In this document: piece after piece, positions 33,657 to 45,114 of the stretch
Layout: each line of letters starts with the position of its first letter
How positions within the stretch are numbered: position 1 is the first letter of the stretch
NCBI GenBank assembly: GCA_963576565.1
Contig: OY755047.1
Coordinates: 33,586,851-33,650,850 of the forward strand
DNA from: Aspidapion aeneum
Taxonomy: Eukaryota; Arthropoda; Insecta; Coleoptera; Brentidae
DNA: 64,000 nucleotides
Direction of reading: 5' to 3'
Notes under the pieces: model-generated
Seen by the model: the letters and a program-made list of their open reading frames with translations, nothing else
Told to the model about the DNA's origin: nothing
Database searches by the model: none
Program-made: the position numbers and the translations under genes

Positions 33657-36626
33657 TATAACGTCGTAAAATTTGTCATTTTCATACAAAGTCTGTAAAA
33701 GTTCTTTTTCTGTGGAAAAAATTGCCAGCGCGGAAAGTTTATCTTGTGTCATTTTTGTTCGTAACTGGAATAGTTAAAACAAGATTACAAAGTTTTTTAG
33801 TATCACTAAAAATTTCACATAGATTTAACCTTTAGGCACTTAAAATGTTGGTTATTACTAAATTAAGGTAAATTACTGATAATGAATTTTTTAATTTGTC
33901 TATATCAAATTTTTTTTTATATGCATTTTCTAAACTATCAATACATTTTTTGGGAAAATTTTTCGAATATTCATCGAACTTGGAGGTGTGTAGTACTGCA
34001 ACTTGTTTGTAACTGAAAAGTTATATTATCCAAAATTTTATCCCCCCTTCTCCCCCGCCTTTTTATCCACGACACGCTACTGCGTTGGTCTACTATTTTT
34101 CAAGATTTCCGTCTTTTCAAAATTACTGCGGCGTTGAAATGGTACATTTATTAATGGCACAACACTGTCATGTAGAGGAAAACCCATTTTTTTAATAAAA
34201 AAACAGCATAAGCAAAGTTTTAGTAAAAGCCCAAAACAATAGGGATATGTTGGGTCGCGTATTTTACACTTTGTTACCTTTATTGTTATTACTGAGTCTG
34301 CGCATTAGCAGCTTCTCGCTCCTTTTTTGTTATGCACGGTAACGGCGCCCGGTACTTACGGTGGCCGGCCTTTAATGTTACCGCTATTTTTAAGGTTAGT
34401 TTTGTATTGTTTTGTTTAATGCAGTTAAATTTTTTACTATAATTTGGTAGTTTGGTTTGTAAAAAGCCATAGATCTAATAAAAATAAACTAACAAATATA
34501 AATAAAGAAAAAGTTGAAGGTGTGTGAAACTACTAAATTAACGTTTGTGTTGTGCTATCTTAAGTGTTCCAAAATCTATCTTTTTTGCCCTGAATGTTGC
34601 CGTTATTCTTAGTAACAATAACGGTAACAGCTGTCAAATTTTCTGTTATTTGACCTGAACCAAAATGTCCCTAATGACTAATTAGGTAATCGGTTGGCGA
34701 GTGACTCGAAACAGGTGGCGGGTGTTACATAATTTGCATGGATGCGACAAAATCTTACCAGCGATTTATTTAATTGATAGATTCGCATTAGAGTAATTCC
34801 ACGCCAAATCATCCAATGGGGGTAGCTGCCATGTCACGAAAAAAATTTTGATAACATGTATTAGTGTCCTTAGGAATACCAAATTAATAAATTTTAATTT
34901 TTAATGTCGCCTCCCGTATTTTACAGGCCACTTTAAAGTAAAAAAAAGAAGAAAATCAGTTGTGGCCTTATTTTTTTTTATTCCTATTGTATTAAATCTT
35001 ATATAAAAACAAATTTGACGGAAGAAATCTTTAATATTGTTTGGATAATCCTATACAGAAAAAAAATTAACCTTGACATGGCAAAAATAGTTTTAAAAAA
35101 ATAGTAAAATTTAGAATTTTCTCGATTTTTAATTATTTACACGGGTGCGGAATATGGTTCATCAAAAAAAAGTCTGTACGCACATTAAAGCTCAGTGGCT
35201 TGACTATCATACAAGGCAAAAGAAAAATTTCTAGGTCTGTTGCTTTCAGAAAACTAAATTTTTTAAAATTGGAAAAACCGCAAAAACCTCAGAATTGGCA
35301 ACTTTTGACTAAAAAAAATGTCATGTCTATCTGTCTTTTAAAACTTCGCTTGTGCGTTGTTTGACTTGATAATGTATCATCTAAATAAAAGTTAAATAAA
35401 AAATCTGGATATGTCATTTTAACATCAACTTTTAAGCTATTTGGTTAAAGCATGGAAGTCTGCCGCAGTACAACCCATTCCCAAGAAAGGAAAAAAGACA
35501 GATCCGTTAAACTATAGTCCAATTGCCCTACTTCCGGTGATATCAAAAGTAATGGAAAGAGTTGTGAACAATCACCTAACCAAGTACTTGGAAAAGTACA
35601 AGATTATCAACGACAAGCAATACGGATTTCGAAAATATAGGTCAACTGGCGATTTACTTACATACGTCACTCACTTATGGCAAAAAGCGATTGGGTTGCG
35701 AGGTGAAACAAGAACAATTGCCTTAGATATATCTAAAGCATTCGATAAAGTCTGGCATGAAAATCTGCTCAACAAGCTCAAAGCAACGGGATTGTCGCCG
35801 AGACTTTGCACTTGGTTTGAAAGTTACCTTAAGGATAGATCCATTTATTTTGCACTGGATGGCCGGAACTCCAACTCTTACCAAATAAATGCTGGTGTGC
35901 CACAGGGAGCAATCCTTTCGCCAACACATTTTCTGATTTACATAAATGACCTCATAGATAAAACAGTAAATCCACTTTATTTCTTTGCAGATGATGGCAA
36001 TGTCTCCTCAGGCATACCACCCACATGTCTCTCCGCACGTGAATTCCACTACCTTAGACTAACTGAAATATCACAGATAAATAACGACTTGGAGATAATA
36101 GAGGACTGGGGCAACAAAAACCTTGTACAGTTCAACGCGCAGTAAACCCAAGCAGCCCTGTTTTCAAAAAAGACCAGCACCGGTGAGCCAAACATCATGC
36201 TATCTGGAAGTGCTGTCGCATTGCAGAGCCAGTTAAACATCTTAGGAGTTACTGCAGAGACCAACATGTCTTGGCACAGTCACGTGGCAGATATAGCTAA
36301 AAGGGCGTCCCAAAAGCTTGGGGTGCTATTTCGTACAAGACATCTGTATACACCAAGCCAACTGCTGACACTCTACCGAAGCCCAGATTCGACCAACTAT
36401 GGAGTACTGCTCACATATATGGAGTGCGGCACCCAAACATACCTTAATGCTTTTGAACACCGTGCAAAAACGAGCTATCAAGCTGATCAATGACCCCGCA
36501 CTTACCCGTAGCTTGGATAGTCTCGAACATCGAAGAACTGTGGGCGATCTATCTCTCTTCTACAGGTATTATCACGGAAAATGCTCTGAAGAGTTGGCAT
36601 GTATGATCCCCCCGGGAGTAGCACCT

Positions 36627-37078
36627 GTTAGCTCCCGCTAAATTTCGCGGTTGTTTATATATTTTTAAAACCACACAATTGTATGAAGGACAGAGTGCAT
36701 TCGCATTTTGGACATGCGCACCAGAATCAAGGAGATCCTTTGTCAATCGCCTCGAGAAATGGCGTGTTAATTTCGTTCTCCAACTATTTCAAATTTCTAC
36801 ACCTGAAAGTGCTCGATTTTGGTGTACTGAAGCATAGAACTAGAAACTTCAGCCCTTCAGCTACGTGGTGAAATCATTAGATCCAATCAGGGGCCCCTTA
36901 GAAGTGGAGAATTTGGCTGCAAACTGGTGAGTGCCTTTGTTTCTGATTGCCGTTGTGTGGCACCAATATTGATTATTTCGTAATTTTATATCAATATATT
37001 TATGTTTGTTCGCGCTTCATTTAATTAAAATATTTACAGTCCATTGCAGTTATCGTTTTTCTTACTGCGGGCATAACA
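36627..37078 (+). repeat. BEL/Pao 5' LTR
   Basis: It runs from TGTTAGCTCCCGCT to GGGCATAACA and aligns with 41907-42375. It lacks the 17-bp ACCTATGGACG-containing segment of the 3' copy. A 62-codon open frame inside is present in both LTRs and is not considered a gene. Four bases after its end lies TGTTCCTTTCGAGCCGAA, a candidate primer-binding site. Confidence 0.93.
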
Positions 37079-37191
37079 TAAGTGTTCCTTTCGAGCCGAA
37101 TTATTTTAAATTAAATCCATACGACGGTATTAATAATCAGCCATTATTTTCACGCCGAAACAAACAATTTCGTCATTTCAAAGGTAAAATC

Positions 37192-38043
37192 ATGTCTGTC
37201 AAAAAAGACGTGCAAAAACGCAAGGGTTTTTTATCTGCGATCACCGAGTGTTATGTGTTTTCACAGACCGCGGCAAAGGATGAAAAAGCGAGAAACGAGT
37301 TTCAAGTGAGGTATTCCGATTTGGATGAAACCTTCGATAAATGCATGCTGGCACATAATGACGTCATTATGTTGATAGACGACGCGGACGACGAGGAGTT
37401 TAAAACGCAGGATGCGATCCTTTCAGAAGTTTACTCTAAAATATTTCCGGTTGAGGCCCCATCCTTTTTGGGATCATATGTTCGACAAAACGAAACTCCA
37501 AAACTCAAAGAGGTAGGTATTCCCATATTTCGAGGTGATAAAAAATTATGGCCAAGCTTTTTCGATCTTTTTAATAACATTATAGATCAAAATCAAAGTC
37601 TAAGTAACGTTCGAAAACTTCAATATTTATTTTCATATCTCGAGGATGAGCCTTTAAAATTGATATCAGGGATTAGCTTATCTGATCAAAATTATAAAAT
37701 TGCTTACGACAAATTAGTCAATAGATATCAAAACAAGCGAGACCTCGCAAATGATGCTTTAAGCTCAATTATGAACTCCACCTTAAAAAACGAGTCAGCT
37801 AAAGAATTGCGTAATTTAATTGACACCTTTTCTGAATCCCTAGAAATTTTAAAATCACTTAGCTTTGACTTTGACAGTTGGGACTTTATTATTTTTTTCA
37901 TTTTGTTAGAAAAATTGGATATTCCGACGCGTTCAAATTTCGAAATGAGCCACGCCAATACTAATACCGAAATTCTCACTTTTCAGTCACTTTTTCAATT
38001 TCTAGAAAAAAGATGTAAAGTTTTGGAATCACTTTCTCAATGA
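37192..38043 (+). pseudogene. BEL/Pao gag (DUF1759)
   Basis: The likely start is the ATG at 37192 ('MSVKKDVQKRKGFL'), since the open frame upstream lies in the leader. The DUF1759 core reads 'VGIPIFRGDKKLWPSFFDLF', 'VRKLQYLFSYLEDEPLKLI' and 'YDKLVNRYQNKRDLA'. The frame ends in TGA at 38041-38043 immediately before the pol frame, which continues in the same phase at 38044. A single point stop therefore separates gag from pol, which would be one polyprotein in an intact copy. Confidence 0.88.
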
Positions 38044-38058
38044 ACAGCACCCAAAAAG

Positions 38059-39534
38059 GTGCCTATCTATCAAAAATCAAATTCTATGCAAAATCAGTCT
38101 GGGCAAAAGCCTACCTATCAAAATTCAAATTCTATGCGAAATCAGTTTGGGCAAAAGCCTACCTATAAATCATCCAATTCGCCTTTTATAGGACTGGCTG
38201 GCACCTCAACTAGTTCAAGTACGGGAATAAAATGTTTCCGGTGTAATCAAGGTCACGTGCTTTCGAAATGTCAAACATTTCTTGATCTCTCACCTATCGA
38301 TCGCCTATCTTTCGTCAAGCAGAAAAAATTATGTCTAGCGTGTTTTCATCCCCTGCATGGGGTAGATACGTGCAAATCAAAATATTCATGCAGGACTTGC
38401 AATAGTAAAAGGCACCACACTTTAACTCATATCTTAGAAACTAATCACGAGTCTGGAAGCCAAGATACTAGTCCTGTCATTCACACACCACCTGTCAATA
38501 ATCTTCATGTGTCATTAAATACCTCAGGACCTTCAGGTACCTTTCTTTTATGCACCGCCATAATAGATGTTATGGACGGTTGCGGAAATTTTCAACCTGT
38601 AAGGGCATTGCTTGATTCTGGATCACAGACAGGATTCATCAGTGAAAAGTGTATTCAGCGTCTTAATCTTCCTAGGCGAAGTTACACCACTGAAATATTC
38701 GGATTAAATCAGATGTCTTCTTTTACTTCCAAAGGGCTCGTTCAATGTCACATTAAGCCACAAGGACAAGTCACTCTTTTACTTAATTTCGAAGCAATTG
38801 TTGTTCCACAACTATGTTCCAATATGCCTACATTCACTTTGAACGATAATCAGTGGAAACACTTGGAAAACCTTAAACTTGCCGACCCATCTTATTTCAA
38901 ATCTAGACCTGTGGACCTAGTTATTGGTTGCGAGCTATTCGCACAGATATTCAAGGAGGGCAGGGTTCTTGGACAAATAGGGCAACCTTCAGCCCTTGAA
39001 ACTATCTTTGGCTGGGTCGTCATGGGAAAGGTTGACGAAGTAGGTAGTCTTACGGAACGAACCAGTTGTTTTTTAACGAGTCATTCACCTCCTTTAGAGG
39101 TCATTCTCCCTAGGTTTTGGGAAATCGAACATTTGCCTAAAAAACAAATCTTATCAAAGGAAGAAAAACAAGCAGAATCAATTTTTACTGCTAGTGTAGT
39201 ACGGCAACCGAGCGGTAAATTCATGGTAGATCTTCCGTTTAAAGATAAAATAAACCCTGACCTAGGAAATACTTATCCGCAAGCTTATCGTAGATTTTTA
39301 CTTCTAGAAAATAGATTAATCAAAAATCCTGATCTGTACACTGCCTATTCAACTTTCATGCAAGACTATATCGATTCTAATCATATGAGTTTAGTTTTAT
39401 CTAGTCAACCAAAGGTCGACGTATCGTGTTTTTTAGCACATCATTGCGTACTAAAGCCGGAAAGCTTAAGTACAAAATTAAGGGTAGTCTGGGATTGTTC
39501 GGCAGTCACCCCAAAAAATATTAGTCTCAATTAG
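38059..39534 (+). pseudogene. BEL/Pao zinc knuckles, protease and RT start
   Basis: After the 16-residue repeats come zinc-knuckle motifs ('CFRCNQGHVLSKC', 'CLACFHPLHGVDTC', 'CRTCNSKRHHTLTH'). A DUF1758 protease follows with active site 'LLDSGSQTGFIS' and the conserved 'VIGCELFAQI' and 'ETIFGWVVMGKV'. The linker ('RFWEIEHLP') leads to the start of RT ('LRVVWDCSAVTPKNISLN'). The frame is closed by TAG at 39532-39534, where the intact copy has a Glu/Gln-type codon, and continues in phase at 39538. Confidence 0.88.
38062..38175 (+). repeat. 48-bp coding tandem repeat in gag-pol linker
   Basis: Two full 48-bp units (38062-38109 and 38110-38157) and the start of a third encode a 16-residue repeat of the type 'PTYQNSNSMRNQFGQK'. 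The length is in frame, so it expands a disordered Gln/Asn-rich linker between capsid and zinc knuckles. Confidence 0.88.
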
Positions 39535-39537
39535 ACG

Positions 39538-40353
39538 TTGTTATCGGGACCGAAACTTCAAAAAGATATTGCTTCTCTACTCCTTACGTTTCGTCTTAAT
39601 CCTATTGCCTACATTGCTGACATCAAACAGATGTTCCGTCAAGTCCTTATCAATCCTTATCACCGTCCTTATCAAAGGATATTGTGGAGGTTTTCTCCAC
39701 ATGACCCACTTTCAGTGTGGGAACTTTCTACTGTCACTTTTGGCATGACATGCTCACCTTTTCTAGCCATGCGTACCTTAAATGAGCTGGCAGAGAGAAA
39801 AGGACCGTTTTCCTATGGCTAGTACTGTTCTAAAAACGTCAATCTATATCGACGATATCTTGGGAACTAGCCCTTCGCTTTCTGAAGCTCTTTCCCTTCA
39901 AACGGAACTCAATGATTTGTTGAAGTCGGGAGGATTTGAACTTAAAAAATGGGCAAGCAATTGTCCCGAGTTATTGGCAACATTGCCAGAATCCGATCGT
40001 CAAATGCCTCTCTTTTTTGACAAGGAGGAATCCCACTTTATCAAAGTTTTAGGACTTCAATGGCATCCAAAAAACGACATTTTTTCTTATCAATTCCGAA
40101 TGAAGGACAAACCCCCAACCAAACGTGCTATTTTATCTATCATAGGAACAATCTTCGATCCCTTAGGTTTTCTTTGTCCCTTGTTGCTACAAGCAAAATT
40201 TAATTTGCAACAGTTGTGGATATCAAAAATAGGCTGGGACGAAGAACCAGATTCTTCTATCATCGACTCTTGGAACAAACTTCGTAAAAACCCACTAAGC
40301 CGCCGGACCAAAAAGTTATTTTTGAGAATATTGTTTTTCCTACCACCGGTGAG
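39538..40353 (+). pseudogene. BEL/Pao reverse transcriptase
   Basis: 39538-39822 encodes 'SGPKLQKDIASLLLTFRLN', 'ADIKQMFRQVLIN' (first catalytic Asp) and 'FGMTCSPFLAMRTLNELA'. A frameshift at about 39800-39820 moves to the frame 39782-40353 with the catalytic 'YIDDIL', 'GFELKKWASNCPELL' and 'FDPLGFLCPLLLQAKF'. Shortly after 'SIIDSWNKLRKNPLS' (about 40290) homology stops. The RNase H domain expected here is absent, and the next recognisable sequence is the integrase-proximal region. Confidence 0.87.
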
Positions 40354-41679
40354 ATGCAAAGTGCGTTATACCTTCTTATCAAACGCGTTCAAGGTTCTTG
40401 TTTTTATAATCTTTTTTCCGCGTTATCTAAGGATAAACCAATACCGAAACCTTTCCGAAAACTTTCACCTTTTCTTGATGAAGATAATATCATTAGAGTC
40501 GGTGGCAGATTACAAAAATCTGACCTTTTGTCTTATTCTGCAAAACACCCCGTCTTACTTTCGAGTAACCATCGTTTAACTACTCTTCTTATCGAGTCCG
40601 CTCATCGACAATACCTTCATCCTGGGTTTAAAACATTACATAATCTGCTTTTACAGCAATTTTGGATATTATCTGCCAGACGGGCAATTCAAAGAACCAT
40701 ATCCAAGTGCTTGCAATGTTTTAGAATCAACCCTAAACCCTATAGACCGCCCATAATGAGTTCACTTCCCGCTCATCGAATCAATCAACTTAAACCTTTT
40801 TCGAGTGTAGCTATCGACTTTTGTGGACCTTTCTTTGTGATTCCTCATCGTTACCGTGGTTGTAAAGCTTTCAAATCGTATGTCTGTGTGTTTGTCTGTA
40901 CGGCCACACATTGCGTGCATTTGGAATTAACCATGGAACTGTCCACCGAAGGGTTCGTAGGTGCATTCCATCGATTCATTTCCAGATGCGGAAGCGTGAC
41001 GCAATGCTGGTCAGATCAAGGCAGTAATTTTATAGGGTTTCGTAACCAATTACTTGATTACGCAAGAAGTGCTGCCACCAGACTTTCTATTCGTTGGCAT
41101 CTGGGACCTCCTCTCAGTCCACATTTCAATGGCCTAACAGAAGCTGGCGTCAAAAGTTTTAAAACTCACTTTGTTCGAGTTGTCGGCGACCAGAAGTTGC
41201 CTATCATGGAGATGTCCACCCTTACCTGTCGCATAGAAGCCGTACTTAATAGTCGCCCTTTATCTCCTGCCTCTTCAGACCCACACGATCTTCAACCTCT
41301 TACCCCTGGGCATTTTTTGACCCTTGAACCCCTTAATTCAGAAATTCCGGAGTCAGATTTGTCCGAGGTTCCCCTAAATCGGCTCTCGAGATGGCAACTA
41401 ATCCAAAAACTACATAATGATTTTTGGAAACGGTATTCTATAGAGTATTTGCATATGCTACAACAGCGACACAAGTGGGCTGATTCGTCTCCAAATATCA
41501 AATTGAATGATTTGGTTATCATAACAAGTGATCACATTCAATCACCTTTGAAATGGCCGGTGGGTCGGGTCATCGAACTGCATCCCGGCGGGGACGGTCA
41601 GGTACGTGTTGCGACGGTACAAACGGTTACCGGTGTTTATAAGCGGCCAGTTGTAAAACTGTGCCTCTTGCCAAATTAA
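40354..41679 (+). pseudogene. BEL/Pao integrase and C-terminal DUF5641
   Basis: A 441-codon open frame. The H2C2-type zinc domain spans about residues 75-130 ('AHRQYLHPGFKTLH', 'CLQCFRINP'). The catalytic triad is visible as 'SVAIDFCGPF' (D), 'WSDQGSNFIG' (D) and 'NGLTEAGVKS' (E). The DUF5641 C terminus follows: 'RLSRWQLIQKLHNDFWKRY', 'WPVGRVIELHPGGDGQVRVA' and 'YKRPVVKLCLLP', ending at 41677-41679. This module alone looks undamaged, but it has no natural start and depended on the broken polyprotein. Confidence 0.88.
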
Positions 41680-41906
41680 AAGTAATTTTAATTTTTCTAC
41701 CTATTACCGGGTATTACAATAGGTTTTTCGTTATTTTTTTTGAATTTTTTGTTTGTTTGTTGTGCCTTTTACGGGATTTCGTTATCTCTAAATAAACTTA
41801 CGATACTTATCTGTTTTCATTCATTTATATTTATCGGTCGATCCTTTTCTTATATCTATATCTGTCCGGTTGAGATTCTAAAATTGTGTGTTTTGGAGGG
41901 CAGTTA

Positions 41907-42375
41907 TGTTAGGTCCCGCTAAATTTCGCGGTTGTTTATATATTTTTAAAACCACACAATTGTATGAAGGACAGAGTGCATTCGCATTTTGGACATGCGC
42001 ACCAGAATCAAGGAGAACCTTTGTCAATCGCCTCGAGAAATGGCGTGTTAATTTCGTTCTCCAACTATTTCAAATTTCTACACCTGAAAGTGCTCGATTT
42101 TGGTGTACTGAAGCATAGAACTAGAAACTTCAGCCCTTCAGCTACGTGGTGACATCATTAGATCCAATCAGGGGCCCCTTAGAAGTGGAGAATTTGGCTG
42201 CAAACTGGTGAGTGCCTTTGTTTCTGATTGCCGTTGTGTGGCACCAATATTTTACCTATGGACGTTTTATTATTTCGTAATTCCATATCAATATATTTAT
42301 GTTTGTTCGCGCTTCATTTAATTAAAATATTTACAGTCCATTGCAGTTATCATTTTTCTTACTGCGGGCATAACA
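41907..42375 (+). repeat. BEL/Pao 3' LTR
   Basis: It aligns with 36627-37078 except for single-base changes and the extra 17 bp near 42250-42270. It ends TAACA at 42375 and is followed by the target duplication GTACC and the resumed LINE coding sequence. Confidence 0.93.
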
Positions 42376-42699
42376 GTACCTACTAGGTGAACACGTCAAA
42401 CAGACGGTAACCATCAATTTATTGTCAAAATAGAGGCACCAAGAACCTCATTATATCAGAATTCATATCTCTGGAGAACAGCATCGCTGTGGAATATACT
42501 CCCTGCGACAGTTTTCCCTGCAGGTTACAACCTGAACCGTTTCAAAACCAACACACACCAACATTTCCGTGCACTTGCCGCTTCTCGAGCGTGATAGGGA
42601 GCTCCTTGCGAGTGCGCATACCCGTAAACAGAAAAAAAAAGCATGTAAAAAATCCAATTTTTTTATTGAGTCGCAAAAGGAAAAAAAATATGTATAAAA

Positions 42700-42790
42700 A
42701 TCATCGTTCGGGGATCTTATTTATGGCCACATACTGTTTTGCGTGAGATCCTTGTTTGTGGGTTCAAGTCCCATCTTCGTACACTGTCGG
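42700..42790 (+). repeat. tRNA-like (SINE?) remnant
   Basis: A B-box/T-arm word GTGGGTTCAAGTCCCAT occurs near 42761-42777, closely resembling the one at about 29516. No acceptor stem or convincing A box was found. It may belong to the same tRNA-derived repeat family. Confidence 0.4.
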
Positions 42791-42881
42791 AATTTTTTTT
42801 TTAGTTTTAAGAATACATTTTTGGTGAGACACGGACATTAATTAGTTTGTTTCTTTGGTAAATGAAATGGTTCAGGTTTAA

Positions 42882-43056
42882 CAGTGGCGTACGCAGGAGG
42901 GAGGGGGGTTGGAGGCCTAATCTTTCCAAAACCATTAAATAACTTCTCCTAAAGATTGAATTTTTCTGAAAGAAGAAATAAATGGTTTTCCAGGACTTTG
43001 CTTTTACTCAAGCCCCCTCTCCCAACCCCCTTGGAAAATTTCTGCATACGCCATTG
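42882..43056. mobile_element. hAT-type MITE, 175 bp
   Basis: The left end CAGTGGCGTACGCAG and the inverted right end (reverse complement CAATGGCGTATGCAG) enclose a short segment with G-rich and C-rich halves (GGGAGGGGGGTTGG / CCAACCCCC). The flanking 8-mers AGGTTTAA and GGCATTAA match only partly. It sits in the right part of the nested region. Confidence 0.68.
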
Positions 43057-43418
43057 GGCATTAAAAAAAACTAAGTACAAAACTAACGCATGGTAAAAGC
43101 CCATGTGATGCGTTTGGAGGTACTGTGAAACGATTTGTTTTACATGAAAATCTCAAACAAACAACAACTGGACACCATTCTTTCACTCCTGGATGATTTA
43201 ACTATAGATGCTAAATTTACTTCAAGCTCAGAAAAAAAATTTGTTCGGTTTCTGAAATTATAGAACTCAACTTTTTTAAATATGACAGTAGGTAACTATT
43301 AAAAAGTAAATAAACTTTTAAAAAAATTGTGTAGTGACCTTATGAAGAGAGTTTAGATCATAATTTATTGAACAGTGCTCATATAAATAAGCTTTACCTT
43401 CTGATAAACCTTAATTTG

Positions 43419-43580
43419 CAGGGGCGGAACTAGAAACTTTATTTTGGGGGAAAATATCATAATAAATATTTCACAAAACTATTTTGCATAGTGACCAGGA
43501 GGTGTATTCTATGTGTCAAAACTGAGTAAAGTTTTAGATTTGGGGGGGGGGGGGGCAACCCCCTCGTAGATCCACGCCTG
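43419..43580. mobile_element. hAT-type MITE, 162 bp
   Basis: CAGGGGCGGAACTAG at the left is inverted as CTACGTGGATC-like sequence at the right (reverse complement CAGGCGTGGATCTACG). A run of 14 G lies inside (about 43543-43556). Flanking 8-mers are only partly alike. No ORF. Confidence 0.6.
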
Positions 43581-44857
43581 TGAATTGTGATGCAATTTAA
43601 CATCACTAAAAATATTAAAATAACAAAAAAATGTGTAGTGACCTGAAGGATTACAGACCCAGATTTTTTATTCTTGTTTTTAAAAGTATATGATACAGTG
43701 AAAAATTTACCCTACTTGATTACCACCAGCACCCCGATAGACGGTCATTTGTGATGCTGAAGTTGGGGGATTCCCAGACATTCTTAACTTCTTCGTGGAA
43801 CTCCAAGGTAACGTCTACTTTTTAAATATGTTTTATATCAGGAAGATATAGTCCTTGAGTATAGCTTTCCAACACTGTATCAAAAATTTACAAAACATTT
43901 CATTCGTACCCCAAAAAAATATGAAAACTTCGAAAATTTCTGCGTTTTTTGGATATTTTCTAAATTGCTCTAATTAAGCCAGTATAAAAGATTTTGCTAT
44001 ACATCACATTTTTTTGAAAACTACTTTTATGCATGTTTTCAGAATTATAGGTTAATTTTTTGTAGGTTCAGTTTACTATGAGCATATTTTTTTTTAAGTC
44101 CCATTTTGCCCGTTTTTAGACTTTTCAAATGCGTGTACAAATGCGTGTAAAATTGTGCAAAAGTGGTTAAGCATAAGCTGTTTCATTTAGTAAGCATGAT
44201 TAAAGAAAAACATTAAATGTCACGGCAACACTTTTTTTGTAAATTGGATGACTTGGCGTGGAATTGCTCATTATAGAGTTTTTAGTCTTCGAACGACCTC
44301 AATAATTTTCCGCCACGTGATGTGGACCAGACGCGATATGACCACCCGCAGCGTATATGAAGCGGAGCTGCCCGCCGCCTCATGAAAACCCAAAATTTAG
44401 CGAATCCTAATGCCAAGTTTATGCAGATTTTTTTTTTTTATATTTTATTATTTCTTTCTATATTGATAAAAGCATTCCAGTAAAACAAAAAACTAAGGGT
44501 TTTATGCTTTAAATTATGTAAGGCCAGCGTGGACTGCTGATGCACACAAATTTATCACGTTTTCAATCGCCTCACCTAATCATGCAGTCAAGCGCGTGAG
44601 TCACAGAAGAGTTCGGTTCAGTCCGCTAGGGCATGGAATAAATAACATATCAAGTTATTTCTTCGATGGCTTGGGCCAATATGTTATGGCGCGAGTTGCG
44701 AATGACGATTTAGTTTATTTATTCATTTCCTGTTGTTGGGTCCTTTTTATCTAGGGATTTATAGAAACAACACAAAGTTTAAGTAGCAGAGGGCAAAAAA
44801 GCTTGAAATAATTTAAAATTTACTTTCCTCATCTGACGAGCCACCACTGTCTCTAAG

Positions 44858-45110
44858 TATTATTAGGAAGACTAAACGCAACATGCCAAAATTATGGACT
44901 GAAGGTAAATCTTAGGGAAATTAATTTTATGATTGTAACAAGGAATTCAACATCGAAATCGATAATATACCAACAGAAACAATTCTAGAGTCATCATAGC
45001 ATCATAAGCAATCACTTGGTATCGAGTATGATTATCATCTATTCATCATTGTTGCAGTCTGTCGTGCCATGTTTAATGTCTATTAATTATTAAAATACAA
45101 GATAAGCCAA
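44858..45110. other. Unannotated flank right of the hAT
   Basis: AT-rich sequence with no recognised feature. Confidence 0.4.
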
Positions 45111-45114
45111 TTCT

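Larger units (their letters stand above)
36627..42375 (+). mobile_element. BEL/Pao LTR retrotransposon inside LINE ORF2 (RNase H deleted)
   Basis: LTRs at 36627-37078 and 41907-42375 enclose gag, protease, RT and integrase. Termini are TGTTA...TAACA. The flanking 5-mers GCACC and GTACC (36622-36626, 42376-42380) are a target duplication with one change. The LTRs differ at a handful of positions and by a 17-bp indel (present in the 3' LTR). Coding breaks: stops at the gag/pol join and before RT, a frameshift in RT and a large deletion covering RNase H. The upstream and downstream LINE reading fixes both boundaries. Confidence 0.93.
35441..42594 (+). pseudogene. LINE ORF2 (reverse transcriptase), split by a BEL/Pao insertion
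   Basis: The part at 35441-36626 encodes RT motifs 'VQPIPKKGKKTDPLNYSPIA', 'YGFRKYRSTGDLL', 'ALDISKAFDKVWHENLL', 'NAGVPQGAILSPTHFLIYIN' and 'YFFADD' with the next residue Gly. It then gives the C-terminal region 'MEYCSHIWSAAPKHTL' and 'YHGKCSEELACMIPPG'. A TAA at 36143-36145 and a frameshift at about 36390 break it. Across the BEL/Pao element (36627-42375) the same protein resumes at 42381 ('TSLYQNSYLWRTASLWNILP', 'FKTNTHQHF') and ends at TGA 42592-42594. The endonuclease is missing, so the LINE was 5'-truncated or deleted. It belongs to the Jockey/I superfamily. Confidence 0.85.
34791..44269. mobile_element. Second inverted-repeat pair nested in the hAT
   Basis: GAGTAATTCCACGCCAAATC and following bases (34791-34817) are inverted at 44243-44269 (reverse complement GAGCAATTCCACGCCAAGTC). 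A further weaker match inward contains TGCC(A/G)TG. Flanks CATTAG / CATTAT could be a 5-6 bp duplication. Family unknown. The interior holds a LINE and a BEL/Pao element but no transposase that I can recognise. It could also be two separate copies of one repeat in opposite orientation. Confidence 0.55.
33243..44849. mobile_element. hAT-type element swollen to 11.6 kb by nested insertions
   Basis: The left terminus CAGTGGCGGCTCGTGA (from 33243) is matched by the inverted right terminus (reverse complement CAGTGGTGGCTCGTCA, ending 44849), 14 of 16 positions. The identical 8-mer TCTCTAAG flanks both sides (33235-33242 and 44850-44857). An 8-bp duplication with a CAGTG terminus is a hAT signature. 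No hAT transposase frame was seen. After subtracting nested elements only about 2 kb belongs to the hAT itself, so it was probably non-autonomous when it jumped. Confidence 0.85.

Noticed and set aside
36683..36871. 62-codon open frame repeated at 41964-42152
   Set aside because: Both copies are inside the two LTRs of one retrotransposon. There is no domain or separate start context.
34791..44269. Maverick/Polinton element
   Set aside because: AG termini and a possible 6-bp duplication fit, but the terminal repeats are short and no polymerase, integrase, ATPase or capsid gene of that class is present.
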